Positions 1-8,451 of a stretch of DNA of 64,000 nucleotides are shown here, piece after piece. How positions within the stretch are numbered: position 1 is the stretch's first letter; each line of letters begins with the position of its first letter. Made by a program: the position numbers and the translations under genes. The notes under the pieces are model-generated. The model was not told the origin of the DNA, made no database searches, and saw nothing but the letters and a program-made list of their open reading frames with translations. The DNA is from Bacteroidota bacterium. Lineage in GTDB: Bacteria > Bacteroidota > Bacteroidia > Chitinophagales > Chitinophagaceae. The stretch spans positions 18,440 through 82,439 of the forward strand of contig VGFQ01000011.1 of the NCBI GenBank assembly GCA_016868815.1, given 5' to 3'.

Positions 1-2
1 TG

Positions 3-131
3 GCGATAGATCGATTTCGAGAACCCTTCCCGGCAGCCGGCACCGCCATCATGGCCACCTATTGCCTGGCACAATGGCTGCTCGTCAAGGGCAGCCTGCA
101 CGCAGGACAGGAGCAGCGTTTGCCGGCCTAG
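3..131 (+). CDS. C-terminal end of a YhhN/TMEM86-type lysoplasmalogenase family membrane protein (partial)
   Basis: The window opens inside a gene read to the right; only 42 codons before a TAG stop are present. The tail contains an FREPFP motif followed by a hydrophobic stretch and AQWLLVKG. This pattern resembles the last transmembrane helix of Bacteroidota YhhN-family proteins, in which the motif is followed by an ILTY-like helix and AQ-hLIhKG. That family includes lysoplasmalogenases that hydrolyse the vinyl-ether bond of lysoplasmalogens in the membrane. The call rests on this short tail only, so another polytopic membrane protein is possible. Confidence 0.45.
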   Translation, partial: AIDRFREPFPAAGTAIMATYCLAQWLLVKGSLHAGQEQRLPA

Positions 132-144
132 GAAATCCCTCTAC

Positions 145-175
145 AAAAAAAAGGAGCGGCTATGGTAGCCGCTCC
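145..175 (-). terminator. Rho-independent terminator of groESL
   Basis: Read leftwards there is a perfect 10-bp stem (arms at 153-162 and 166-175, 3-nt loop) followed at once by eight T residues. It lies 67 bases beyond the groL stop and is the natural end of the groES-groL transcript. Confidence 0.8.
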
Positions 176-241
176 CTGCAATGGTCTGATGCAGGCCACG
201 GAAGAGCAATGTAATTACCTGCTCCTCTTTGACCAGATAGA

Positions 242-1882
242 TTAATAATCCATGCCACCCATGCCCGGTGCACCGCCGCCATGATTGTTGATGGGCTCTT
301 CCTTCTTGGGTTTGTCGGCAACCACGCACTCTGTCGTGAGTAGCATGCCGGCAATGGAGGCAGCATGCTCGAGGGCGACGCGGCTGACTTTGGTGGGGTC
401 GATGACACCGGCCGTCAACAGCTTCTCATAGCTATCGGTACGGGCGTTGTAGCCGAAGTCGTCTTTACCCTCCTTCACCTTCTGTACGACGATGGAACCT
501 TCGATGCCGGCATTGGCAACGATGGTGCGCAGGGGCTCCTCGAGGGCACGGCGAACGATGGCGATGCCTGTCGTCTCGTCTTCATTGGCACCTTTCTTCT
601 TGTCAAGCGACTCAATGGCGCGGATGTAGGCAATGCCACCGCCGGGCACAATACCTTCCTCGACAGCGGCTCGGGTGGCATGCAGCGCATCGTCCACACG
701 ATCCTTCTTCTCCTTCATCTCTGTTTCGGTAGCGGCACCGATATTGAGGACGGCTACACCACCACTGAGCTTGGCCAGGCGCTCCTGGAGCTTCTCCTTG
801 TCGTACTCAGAAGTAGTCGTCTCGATCTGGGCCTTGATCTGTCCGATACGGGCTTTAATGTCTTCTTTCTTGCCTTTTCCACCGACGACGGTGGTGTTGT
901 CCTTGTCGATGGTGACGCGCTCTGCCCGTCCGAGGTAAGACAGATCGGCATTCTCGAGCTTATAGCCCTGCTCTTCGGAAATTACCAGACCCTTAGTTAG
1001 AATGGCAATGTCCTGCAGCATCTCCTTGCGGCGGTCGCCAAAGCCAGGAGCCTTGACGGCAGCCACTTTCAGGGTGCCACGCAGCTTGTTGACAACGAGG
1101 GTAGCCAGAGCCTCGCCCTCCAAGTCTTCTGCAATAATGACAAGAGGCGCTCCCTGCTGGGCGACTTTCTCCAAAATATGGAGGACGTCCTTCATGGCAG
1201 AAACTTTCTTGTCATAGATCAAAATATATGGGTTCTGCAACTCGCACTCCATCTTATCAGAGTTGGTGACGAAGTACGGAGATATGTATCCCCGGTCAAA
1301 CTGCATACCTTCCACCAACTCTATGCTAGTCTCGGTACCACGGGCTTCTTCGACCGTGATGACGCCGTCTTTGCCAACCTTTTGCATGGCAGAGGCGATC
1401 AGCTTACCAATCTCTGGATCGTTGTTGGCGGAGATGGAAGCGACCTGCTCAATTTTCTTGCTGTCATTACCGACCGTTTGGGTCTGCTTCTGAAGATTCT
1501 CCACAACGATGTCGACTGCCTTGTCGATGCCACGCTTCAGATCCATCGGGTTGGCACCTGCGGTAACATTCTTTAATCCCTCAGTGATGATGGACTGTGC
1601 CAGGACGGTAGCCGTTGTGGTGCCATCTCCAGCGACGTCTGCTGTCTTGGAGGCGACCTCCTTGACCATCTGAGCACCCATATTCTCAATTGGATCTTCT
1701 AGTTCAATGTCTTTGGCGACCGTCACACCGTCTTTGGTGACGGTGGGGGAGCCGAACTTCTTCTCGAGGACCACATTGCGACCTTTGGGGCCGAGGGTCA
1801 CTTTCACTGCATTCGCGAGCACATCAACGCCCTTTTTCATCTTGGCGCGAGCCTCGGTGTTGAAGTATAACTGTTTTGCCAT
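242..1882 (-). CDS. groL: 60-kDa chaperonin GroEL
   Basis: GroEL forms the double-ring cytoplasmic folding chamber that encloses unfolded proteins with the GroES lid in an ATP-dependent cycle. The 546 residues match the usual length. The N-terminus [12 protein letters not shown], the ATP-site motif [11 protein letters not shown] near residue 86 and the flexible GGM-type tail ([12 protein letters not shown]) are all present. The ATG start at 1880-1882 gives the conserved N-terminus. groES lies 48 bp upstream on the same strand, so the two are one operon that ends at the hairpin at 145-175. I see no inverted CIRCE repeat upstream of the operon. Confidence 0.98.
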   Translation of the reverse strand: MAKQLYFNTEARAKMKKGVDVLANAVKVTLGPKGRNVVLEKKFGSPTVTKDGVTVAKDIELEDPIENMGAQMVKEVASKTADVAGDGTTTATVLAQSIITEGLKNVTAGANPMDLKRGIDKAVDIVVENLQKQTQTVGNDSKKIEQVASISANNDPEIGKLIASAMQKVGKDGVITVEEARGTETSIELVEGMQFDRGYISPYFVTNSDKMECELQNPYILIYDKKVSAMKDVLHILEKVAQQGAPLVIIAEDLEGEALATLVVNKLRGTLKVAAVKAPGFGDRRKEMLQDIAILTKGLVISEEQGYKLENADLSYLGRAERVTIDKDNTTVVGGKGKKEDIKARIGQIKAQIETTTSEYDKEKLQERLAKLSGGVAVLNIGAATETEMKEKKDRVDDALHATRAAVEEGIVPGGGIAYIRAIESLDKKKGANEDETTGIAIVRRALEEPLRTIVANAGIEGSIVVQKVKEGKDDFGYNARTDSYEKLLTAGVIDPTKVSRVALEHAASIAGMLLTTECVVADKPKKEEPINNHGGGAPGMGGMDY

Positions 1883-1930
1883 GTTACTGGTATTTGAGGT
1901 TAGTGATATATAAAATAATCATGCAACGAA

Positions 1931-2212
1931 TTAGACAATAGCCAGGATATCTGATTCGCGCATGATGAGATAGTCAATGCCTTCGATCGTGATCTCCGTA
2001 CCGCTATACTTGCCATAAAGGACCGTGTTGCCAGCCTTGACCGTCATTGGCTCGTCCTTTTTCCCGGGGCCTGCAGCCATGACCGTCCCTCGCTGGGGCT
2101 TCTCTTTGGCAGTGTCAGGGATGATGATTCCTCCGGCAGACTTCTCCTCGGCGGGAGCAGCTTTTACAATTACCCGGTCATGTAATGGGGTAATGCTCAA
2201 CTTCTTAGCCAT
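1931..2212 (-). CDS. groES: 10-kDa co-chaperonin GroES
   Basis: GroES is the heptameric lid of the GroEL chamber. The 93-residue product begins [14 protein letters not shown] and carries the family signature around PLHDRVIVK. It has the mobile-loop region near residues 20-35 ([17 protein letters not shown]) and the GTEI-type C-terminal strand. It is the promoter-proximal gene of the groES-groL operon. The upstream 300 bp is AT-rich next to the start codon, as expected for a promoter, but no CIRCE element (GAGTGCTAA-type half-sites) is visible, so HrcA control is not supported here. Confidence 0.97.
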   Translation of the reverse strand: MAKKLSITPLHDRVIVKAAPAEEKSAGGIIIPDTAKEKPQRGTVMAAGPGKKDEPMTVKAGNTVLYGKYSGTEITIEGIDYLIMRESDILAIV

Positions 2213-2518
2213 AAAATTTTGTTTTAATAATTGATTTGATGAAACAATATCATGCTCACATGACTAATTAAAATATGCGAGTTCCAAGTAAACATCGAAA
2301 TCCATACCATTCCCGCGAACAGGAAATCTTGGCAGGCCTAGAGATCATAAGCCCCGCCGAGCGCCTGACAAATCAGACAGACAGAGAAGCGCCGCCTGAC
2401 AATATTGCACAGACCCGGCCTCCCACCGAGAAAGGGATATGAGATCCATAGCCCGGCAGGCCATCCGCGCAGGATGGTAATTTCAACGTAATCTTGTAGT
2501 ATTAAAGCTCTTTACCAG
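2213..2518. other. Divergent intergenic region between groES and nusB
   Basis: This 306-bp stretch has no convincing reading frame. It is AT-rich near groES, consistent with a leftward promoter. A small hairpin (CCATCC at 2461-2466, GGATGG at 2472-2477, 5-nt loop) sits 40 bases before the nusB start and could lie in its leader. I recognise no known riboswitch or operator. Confidence 0.4.
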
Positions 2519-3442
2519 TTGATCAGCAGAAGGAATATCCGGGTGAAAGTCATGCAGACGCTTTATGCTATTGAAGCGGGGGCCTGCCCGGCAGACGTCT
2601 CGCGTGCCCACGAAGAACTTTCAAAAAAGTTGGAACAATCGTCCCGGTTGTTTTCATACCTCCTCTTTCTCCTCTCCGAAGTCGCAAAATATGCCGAGAA
2701 GGACGCCCTGAAAAGGGCCTCCAAACACCTCCCCTCCCAAGATGACCTGCAGGTGGACGTGAAGGTGAGCGGCAATGAGCTGATGGCCCATTATACCCTC
2801 GATCCTGCCTTTCAGCAGTGGGCCATCCGGGGTAATTTTCAGGCGCATCTCGACATAGCACTGACAAAAAAATGCTACCTGACCCTGTGCGCAACGCCAG
2901 AGTATGCAGCATATATCTCGAGCCCGAAGCGCGACAAGAATAGTGAACGGGACATCCTTTTGCACATCTTCAACAACATCCTGCTGCCGGATGAACGCAT
3001 AGACGAACACCTCTCAGAACAGTTCCTCGTATGGGATGATGATGCCGAGATGATGCAGACCATGGTCGTACACTTCCTGCAACGCCCGGCTGGCTGGGAT
3101 TTGGAACAGGTCATCTCCAACGAAAAGCGAAACTTCGGCCTGGAACTGCTGAAGACCACCCTTGAGAAAAAAGCACACTGCCTGGAAGTCATCGGCAGTA
3201 AACTTCAAAACTGGGACGCAGACCGAATCGCCCTGCTCGACATGGTCCTCATGCGGATGGGGCTCTGTGAACTGCTATACTTTGAGACGATCCCTCCCAA
3301 AGTGACCCTCAACGAATACATTGATTTGGCAAAAGACTACAGCACTGCCCACAGCGGACAATTTGTCAACGGCATCCTCGACGGCATCCATAAAGAGATG
3401 GAGGCAGAAGGGCGCCTCCGCAAAGTTGAATACCGCAAGTGA
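2519..3442 (+). CDS. nusB: Transcription antitermination factor NusB (long Bacteroidota form)
   Basis: NusB binds boxA RNA with S10 (NusE) in the antitermination complex that supports rRNA transcription. At 307 residues this is the extended form found in Bacteroidota, whose roughly 150-residue N-terminal extension precedes the NusB fold. The C-terminal part (about 170-300) shows the NusB pattern, including DRIALLDMVLMRMGLCELL and the GQFVNGILDGI segment. The start is TTG at 2519. It is chosen because the family N-terminus, MISRRNIRVKVMQ, begins exactly there and no ATG precedes it. nusB leads a rightward run of DUF1573, yajC, coaE and a CPBP protease. Confidence 0.93.
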   Translation: MISRRNIRVKVMQTLYAIEAGACPADVSRAHEELSKKLEQSSRLFSYLLFLLSEVAKYAEKDALKRASKHLPSQDDLQVDVKVSGNELMAHYTLDPAFQQWAIRGNFQAHLDIALTKKCYLTLCATPEYAAYISSPKRDKNSERDILLHIFNNILLPDERIDEHLSEQFLVWDDDAEMMQTMVVHFLQRPAGWDLEQVISNEKRNFGLELLKTTLEKKAHCLEVIGSKLQNWDADRIALLDMVLMRMGLCELLYFETIPPKVTLNEYIDLAKDYSTAHSGQFVNGILDGIHKEMEAEGRLRKVEYRK

Positions 3443-3470
3443 CCGTCTTTTGATACTTTCGCAACATTGC

Positions 3471-3938
3471 ATGCCAACGCATATGCCGATGACCCGTTTC
3501 TGCCACCTCCTAATTAGCGGAATCCTACTGATGGCGGTTATTGCCTGCGGCAGTGGACCGAATACCCAGACGCCTGCCCTTGCCGACATGTCAAAGGCCG
3601 ACACGGTGGAGCAACCCCACCAGACGAGCTTACGGTGGATCGACTCGACCCTAGACTTCGGCAAGGTAACGGAAGGGGAGACCATTGAAGCGCGTTTTCG
3701 ATTCCAGAACACCGGCAACCACCCACTGGTCATAAGCAATGTCTCGCCCTCCTGTGGATGCACCGTCGCAGAAAAGCCGGCAGCACCGATCGCACCGGGT
3801 ACCGAAGGCTCTATCAAAGCGTCCTTCGACAGCAGGGGCCGTCCCGGGCCGAACCTAAAGACCCTGAACGTGTACAGCAACACGACGGAAGGCATGCATC
3901 AACTCACCTTTACCGTCGAAGTGCTCGGCAAAAAATGA
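3471..3938 (+). CDS. DUF1573 domain lipoprotein
   Basis: The product is an exported lipoprotein of about 155 residues. The N-terminus MPTHMPMTRFCHLLIS leads into a hydrophobic core and the lipobox LLMAVIAC at the acylated cysteine. It has one DUF1573 (immunoglobulin-like) domain marked by the VSPSCGCTVAE motif and a GSIKASFDSRGRPG strand region. I place the start at the ATG at 3471 (or 3483) because the open frame further upstream overlaps nusB and has no signal character. DUF1573 proteins are very common in Bacteroidota; their function is not established. nusB ends 28 bp upstream and yajC starts 43 bp downstream. Confidence 0.85.
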   Translation: MPTHMPMTRFCHLLISGILLMAVIACGSGPNTQTPALADMSKADTVEQPHQTSLRWIDSTLDFGKVTEGETIEARFRFQNTGNHPLVISNVSPSCGCTVAEKPAAPIAPGTEGSIKASFDSRGRPGPNLKTLNVYSNTTEGMHQLTFTVEVLGKK

Positions 3939-3981
3939 AGACTGAACCCTTAACAGATTCCATAACACAATAACCCTTCCG

Positions 3982-4314
3982 ATGAACGCACATCTCATCC
4001 TCCTGCAAGCCGAAGGCGCCGGCACCATGCAGCTCATCCTGCTTGGCGGCATGGTATTGGTTTTCTATTTTTTCATGATACGCCCGCAGGCCCAGAAAGC
4101 CAAAAAAGCCAAGTCGTTTCAAGATGGCTTGCAGAAAGGCGACCGGATCGTCACCATCGCCGGCATCCATGGCGTCGTACAGAAGCTGAACGATGACAAT
4201 TCCACCCTCATGATGGAAGTAAGCCCCGGCTCATATGTCAAGGTAGAACGGAGCGCCATCAGCATGGAGTGGAGCCAGCAGATCAACAAAGCCACCCCCG
4301 CGCCAGCCAAATGA
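3982..4314 (+). CDS. yajC: Preprotein translocase accessory subunit YajC
   Basis: YajC is a small inner-membrane partner of the SecDF complex. The 110-residue protein has one N-terminal membrane span (about residues 13-30, MQLILLGGMVLVFYFFM) followed directly by the family motif FMIRPQAQKAKK. A cytoplasmic domain with GDRIVTIAGIHGVV follows. This is the expected length and layout. The secDF fusion gene is encoded 4 kb downstream in this window rather than beside it. Confidence 0.95.
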   Translation: MNAHLILLQAEGAGTMQLILLGGMVLVFYFFMIRPQAQKAKKAKSFQDGLQKGDRIVTIAGIHGVVQKLNDDNSTLMMEVSPGSYVKVERSAISMEWSQQINKATPAPAK

Positions 4315-4369
4315 TTCCTGCCGTCCTACGCAGAAAACTCCCTGGCTACCGAATCAATCAGTAACCAAG

Positions 4370-4975
4370 ATGCTGAAAATGGGTCTCACGGGCGGTATGG
4401 GTTCCGGAAAGACAACCGCAGCGCGCATCTTCGAAGCCCTGGGCATACCCATATATTACGCCGACCAGGCCGCAAAACGTCTCATGGAGGAAGAGGCCGG
4501 CATCCGCTCCGCCATTCAACAAGCTTTTGGGACGGAGGCCTACCAAGACGGACACCTAAACCGCAGCTGGCTGGCATCACAAGTCTTTCACGACCCGGAA
4601 CGCATCCGCAGGCTCAACGCATTGGTCCATCCTGCCACGCTGGCAGACGCCCGGCACTGGATGGGCCAGCAAACCACCCCATATGCCGTAAAAGAAGCTG
4701 CCCTCCTTTTTGAGAGTGGCTCCGAGCAGGAGCTTGACCTTGTCGTCGGCGTGCAGGCCAGCCAAGAGACCCGTCTCCGGCGGGTGCTGCAGCGCGACGG
4801 CGTCACCCGAGAAGAAGCCTTGAACCGGATGCAACGGCAGATGGATGAGCAAGAGAAGATGGCCCGGTGCGATCGCATATTGGTCAATGAAGACGACAGC
4901 CGGCTGACGCCCCAGGTGCTGGCCCTGCACGAAGAGCTGCTGCACCTGGCGGCGAAAATGCCTCCCTTCCCATGA
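4370..4975 (+). CDS. coaE: Dephospho-CoA kinase
   Basis: CoaE catalyses the last step of coenzyme A synthesis, phosphorylating the ribose 3'-OH of dephospho-CoA. The 201-residue protein has a P-loop GGMGSGKTT at residues 8-16. It also carries the YYADQAAKRLM substrate-binding motif and a VKEAALLFESG segment typical of the family. The ATG at 4370 gives the normal N-terminus MLKMGLTGG. It is followed after 10 bp by the CPBP protease gene, so the two are probably cotranscribed. Confidence 0.95.
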   Translation: MLKMGLTGGMGSGKTTAARIFEALGIPIYYADQAAKRLMEEEAGIRSAIQQAFGTEAYQDGHLNRSWLASQVFHDPERIRRLNALVHPATLADARHWMGQQTTPYAVKEAALLFESGSEQELDLVVGVQASQETRLRRVLQRDGVTREEALNRMQRQMDEQEKMARCDRILVNEDDSRLTPQVLALHEELLHLAAKMPPFP

Positions 4976-4985
4976 GCCCATCCAT

Positions 4986-5753
4986 ATGGAATCCTTCCCA
5001 AGCCTCATAGACCACCTCGTCGTCATCTTCTTCGGATGGGCGATGCCCTTGCTCTCGAGCCTACAGGGTCGCAAGGCCATCCGCGTCGTCGTCTTTAGCG
5101 AGCCCGTCCGAAAGCGCTTCTATCTGTCCAACAGCCTCACGCTGTCAGCCTTTGCCAGCATCGTACTGCTCACATGGCAATGGCAACAACGACCCTGGGA
5201 GGCCATGGGCTTTCGTGGCTTCCTGCCGGCCCAGCCGCGGATCGTCGTCCCACTCACCCTGCTCCTGCTGTTCTTGTTTGGGATAGACCTTTGGCGTGGA
5301 TGGCGGCATACGATGCGGGGCGCCGCCGAACGGAGCGACTTACTACGAAAAACGCCTTTCCTGCCGAGGCAACCTCGAGAACTTCCATATTATATTCTCA
5401 TGTGCGCCAGCGCAGGCATCTTCGAAGAAGTCATATACCGGGGTTTCATGGTGACCTATTTTCTGCCGGACCTCAACGGAAGGGAAGGCTGGCCCTTCCT
5501 GGCAATGGGCGTGCCGGCCCTCCTCTTCAGCCTGGCACACTACTACCAAGGCTGGGCATCCATGGGTAAAATCCTGCTGTTGTCCGTCCTGCTGGCAATG
5601 ATCTTCATCTGGGGAGGCTCCCTCGGATGGGTAATGGCGCTACACTTTACGATAGACTTCGCTACCGGGCTTTCCATGATGCGCATCGCCCGGCTGGCCG
5701 ACGAGGAGCGTCGCCGGGCACAGCGAGAACAGGCAAGCGCCCTGCAGGCCTAG
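4986..5753 (+). CDS. CPBP-family intramembrane glutamic protease
   Basis: This is a 255-residue polytopic membrane protein of the CPBP (Abi/Rce1-like) family. The family motifs are clear: FEEVIYRGF (paired glutamates and arginine) near residue 147, FSLAHYYQG near 180 and LHFTIDFAT near 220. These provide the glutamate and histidine active site within the membrane. Family members process prenylated proteins or act in peptide immunity; the substrate here is unknown. The gene starts 10 bp after coaE and its last 4 bases overlap the end of the convergent ceramidase gene. Confidence 0.88.
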   Translation: MESFPSLIDHLVVIFFGWAMPLLSSLQGRKAIRVVVFSEPVRKRFYLSNSLTLSAFASIVLLTWQWQQRPWEAMGFRGFLPAQPRIVVPLTLLLLFLFGIDLWRGWRHTMRGAAERSDLLRKTPFLPRQPRELPYYILMCASAGIFEEVIYRGFMVTYFLPDLNGREGWPFLAMGVPALLFSLAHYYQGWASMGKILLLSVLLAMIFIWGGSLGWVMALHFTIDFATGLSMMRIARLADEERRRAQREQASALQA

Positions 5754-7000
5754 CGGAGGCGTGCTGCCAGGCTGGCGATGGCCTTCATGACCGCCTCGGC
5801 CGTCGCAGGGCCGACCGACATGCTACAGAGGTAGTCGGCGTGTGGTGGACGAGGATCCCCGCTGAAAAAACCCACGTCAAGAATATAGCCCAAGGCATCC
5901 ATACCAAGCCCCAGGACAAAGCTGGGCCCTTCCTTCGGCAACAGCGCACGGGTGCGATGGCTCATCTCAGGGATGCTCTCGCCGGGATGTGTGGCAAAGC
6001 AGGCGTCTCCCACCCGGAAGACTGCTACCTCCGTCTCGACACTGTCTCCGATATCCCTGCGGATGACACCGGCCTGCGCCAGCAATCGGAAACCGGGATT
6101 CTCGACATGGAGGCGCAGCTGCTGGCTGGCAAAGAAAATGCCGCGGCCCGAAAGCGGGCGGGCCGTTGCCAGCGCCTGTCGCACCGCCTCGGCCAGCCCG
6201 CGGCCACGGAATAGTGCCTGGCTCAACTGCTTGGGCTCATGCTCCGGCTGCACCCAGCCACCGATGGCGCCTTGCAGGAACAGGTTTACCCCGCCAAAAA
6301 GCGAGTCCATGTGTTGATAGAAGCCGGCGATATAGTCGGAGCTGACCTCCAAGACCGCGCCGTCGAGGATGGTGGGATGGCAGGCAAAGTTGGTAAGGGT
6401 GGCCAGACTACGACCCTGGGCGTTCAAGAAACGGAGCGTCGTCAGTGACTGGTCGAGCTGCGCGGGACGAGAAATGTTGTACACCCACCCTTCGCCATGA
6501 GTGGAGACGGCATAAGCGGCCCGGGCTGGCACCCGCGCTTCCCAGGCCCGCAAGACCTGTTCGGAAGCCGTCGCCACCAGCTTCTTCATATAGTGGGTGT
6601 CGACGCCGGACTGCATCCGGTCAGGACCCCATAGGCCCACGACGTCTGGCCCAGCATGGGTGTGGGTACTCGACATCACAATGCGGGAAGCGTCGAAGGC
6701 GTCATCGCGGATGCAGGTGGCGACAGACTGCCGGATCTGCTGCAGCTGCGGATAGAGCAATCCAATGCAGTCGAATGTCAGGATCACCACAGAACTGCGG
6801 CCATCGGAGACGGCCAAGGCCTTGACGAAAAGGTCGTCGTGCACGCCGGTAAAACGACGGTTCAGGGTGTGGCCTGCGATAAAGGCCCCGGGGGCCGGGC
6901 TGATGGAAGCCGAAGACGCCCCCACCTGCCACTGCGCCTGCAGGGAAGTCCCCAGCAGAAGGATATGGCAAAAGCAGTATGCCCCGAGTCGTAACCGCAT
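5750..7000 (-). CDS. Neutral/alkaline ceramidase family protein
   Basis: The 416-residue protein carries a signal peptide (MRLRLGAYCFCHILLLGTSLQAQ). It then shows the N-terminal domain signature of neutral ceramidases: SISPAPGAFIAGH near the start, SSTHTHAGPD with the metal-binding histidines near residue 110, and NFACHPTIL near 210. These enzymes hydrolyse ceramide to sphingosine and fatty acid, and Bacteroidota make sphingolipids. The protein is shorter than full neutral ceramidases of about 650 residues and is likely the single-domain form. It lies 7 bp downstream of the aminotransferase gene on the same strand. Confidence 0.82.
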   Translation of the reverse strand: MRLRLGAYCFCHILLLGTSLQAQWQVGASSASISPAPGAFIAGHTLNRRFTGVHDDLFVKALAVSDGRSSVVILTFDCIGLLYPQLQQIRQSVATCIRDDAFDASRIVMSSTHTHAGPDVVGLWGPDRMQSGVDTHYMKKLVATASEQVLRAWEARVPARAAYAVSTHGEGWVYNISRPAQLDQSLTTLRFLNAQGRSLATLTNFACHPTILDGAVLEVSSDYIAGFYQHMDSLFGGVNLFLQGAIGGWVQPEHEPKQLSQALFRGRGLAEAVRQALATARPLSGRGIFFASQQLRLHVENPGFRLLAQAGVIRRDIGDSVETEVAVFRVGDACFATHPGESIPEMSHRTRALLPKEGPSFVLGLGMDALGYILDVGFFSGDPRPPHADYLCSMSVGPATAEAVMKAIASLAARLR

Positions 7001-7007
7001 GTGCTTG

Positions 7008-8198
7008 TCACCGGAGTTTTGACAGCGCCCGGGTGATGCGCTCCAGGGCTGCCTCTATCTTACCCATGCTGTTGGCGAAAGAAAGCCGGATGCAGTCGGG
7101 CTCGCCAAAAGCACGTCCCGTGACGGTGGAGACGTGGGCATTGTTTAGCAGATACATACACAGGTCGTCGGCATCCCGGATTTCATTGACCCCGTCGGAG
7201 GTACCAAAGAAATGCTTGACGACCGGGAAGACATAGAAAGCACCATCGGGTGCGGCCACCTGTACGCCTGGGATGGCGTGGAGCAACTCAAGGATGCGGG
7301 CCCGCCGGCGACCAAACTCCTTGTTCATATCATAGGTTGGTGTCATGTCGCCCGTCAGGGCCGTGATAGCACCGCGTTGTGTCACTGCATTGGTGCCCGA
7401 CGTGAACTGCCCCTGCAACTTCTCGCAGGCCTTCACGATGGCCGGATGGGCAGCAATCCATCCCAGTCGGTAGCCAGTCATGGCATATCCTTTGGAGAGG
7501 CCGTTGAGGATAATCACCCGGTCGCGAAGGTCTTCAAACCGTGCGATGCTCCCATGCTGCCCGACGAAATGGATGTATTCATAAATCTCGTCGGAGAGGA
7601 TGAACATCTGCGGATGCCGCCGGAAGACAGCGGCCAGGGCCTCCAGCTCTACCGCAGTGTAGACGGAACCGCTGGGGTTGCAGGGAGAAGAGAACATGAA
7701 GAGGCGGGTGGCAGGTGTGATGGCTGCCTCGAGCTGCTCCGGCGAGACCTTATAACCACTCTCCACTGAAGTACGCACCAGCACCACATTGCCTTCGCAG
7801 AGCTTGACGATTTCTGAATAGGTAACCCAGTATGGAGTGGGGATGACCACTTCATCGCCTTTGTCGACCACCGCCATCACCACATTCGCAAGACTCTGCT
7901 TGGCACCGGCAGAGACAAGAATATGCTCAGGCTTGTAGTCAAGGCCATTGTCGCGCTTCAACTTATGGCAGACGGCCTCGCGGAGCTCGGGATAGCCCGC
8001 CACTGGCGGGTAGTGACTCCAGTTCTCATCGACTGCACGCTTGAGGGATTCTTTGATATGGGTGGGCGTGTCAAAATCGGGTTCGCCCAGGGAGAGATCG
8101 ATGACATCCACCCCCTGAGCTCGCAGTTCGCGGCCAAGCTTGGCCATCTTAAGGGTTTCTGGCTCATTGAAAAGGTCGAGACGGGAGGAGAGTTGCAT
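7008..8198 (-). CDS. PLP-dependent aminotransferase (aspartate aminotransferase type, class I)
   Basis: The 396-residue product transfers amino groups between amino and keto acids, most likely aspartate or aromatic amino acids. Class I motifs are present: LSLGEPDFDTP near the start, SAGAKQSLAN for phosphate binding, SSPCNPSG, LSDEIYEYI, and the lysine motif LNGLSKGYAMTGYRLGW that holds the PLP Schiff base. The C-terminal CIRLSFANS arginine binds the carboxylate. I use the ATG at 8196-8198 (MQLSSRLDLF); the frame is open 87 bp further upstream but that stretch matches nothing in the family. It is the first gene of a two-gene operon with the ceramidase. Confidence 0.92.
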   Translation of the reverse strand: MQLSSRLDLFNEPETLKMAKLGRELRAQGVDVIDLSLGEPDFDTPTHIKESLKRAVDENWSHYPPVAGYPELREAVCHKLKRDNGLDYKPEHILVSAGAKQSLANVVMAVVDKGDEVVIPTPYWVTYSEIVKLCEGNVVLVRTSVESGYKVSPEQLEAAITPATRLFMFSSPCNPSGSVYTAVELEALAAVFRRHPQMFILSDEIYEYIHFVGQHGSIARFEDLRDRVIILNGLSKGYAMTGYRLGWIAAHPAIVKACEKLQGQFTSGTNAVTQRGAITALTGDMTPTYDMNKEFGRRRARILELLHAIPGVQVAAPDGAFYVFPVVKHFFGTSDGVNEIRDADDLCMYLLNNAHVSTVTGRAFGEPDCIRLSFANSMGKIEAALERITRALSKLR

Positions 8199-8451
8199 AT
8201 AGAAATTCGTATTTGGTATACGAAAATACAGAGAAACCCTCATGACAGAGCCGAAGGGTAAGCGCCTTCGCCCAGATGCATGCAAGATGTAGAAAGGAGC
8301 GAAAAAGGAGGTTTCTGGTCACGCGGGAAGGTCCAAAACCCTGCCTGCCAGAGGCATGCAGTTACTTGCTAAAAAACATATCTTTGCCCGCTCCGACGGA
8401 GACCGAGGCCTGCCTCGCCTCAGGGTATTCCACGAATCAACAAGCCATCTT

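Noticed and set aside
2213..2518. Search for a CIRCE heat-shock operator upstream of groES
   Set aside because: No GAGTGCTAA-type inverted half-sites are present.
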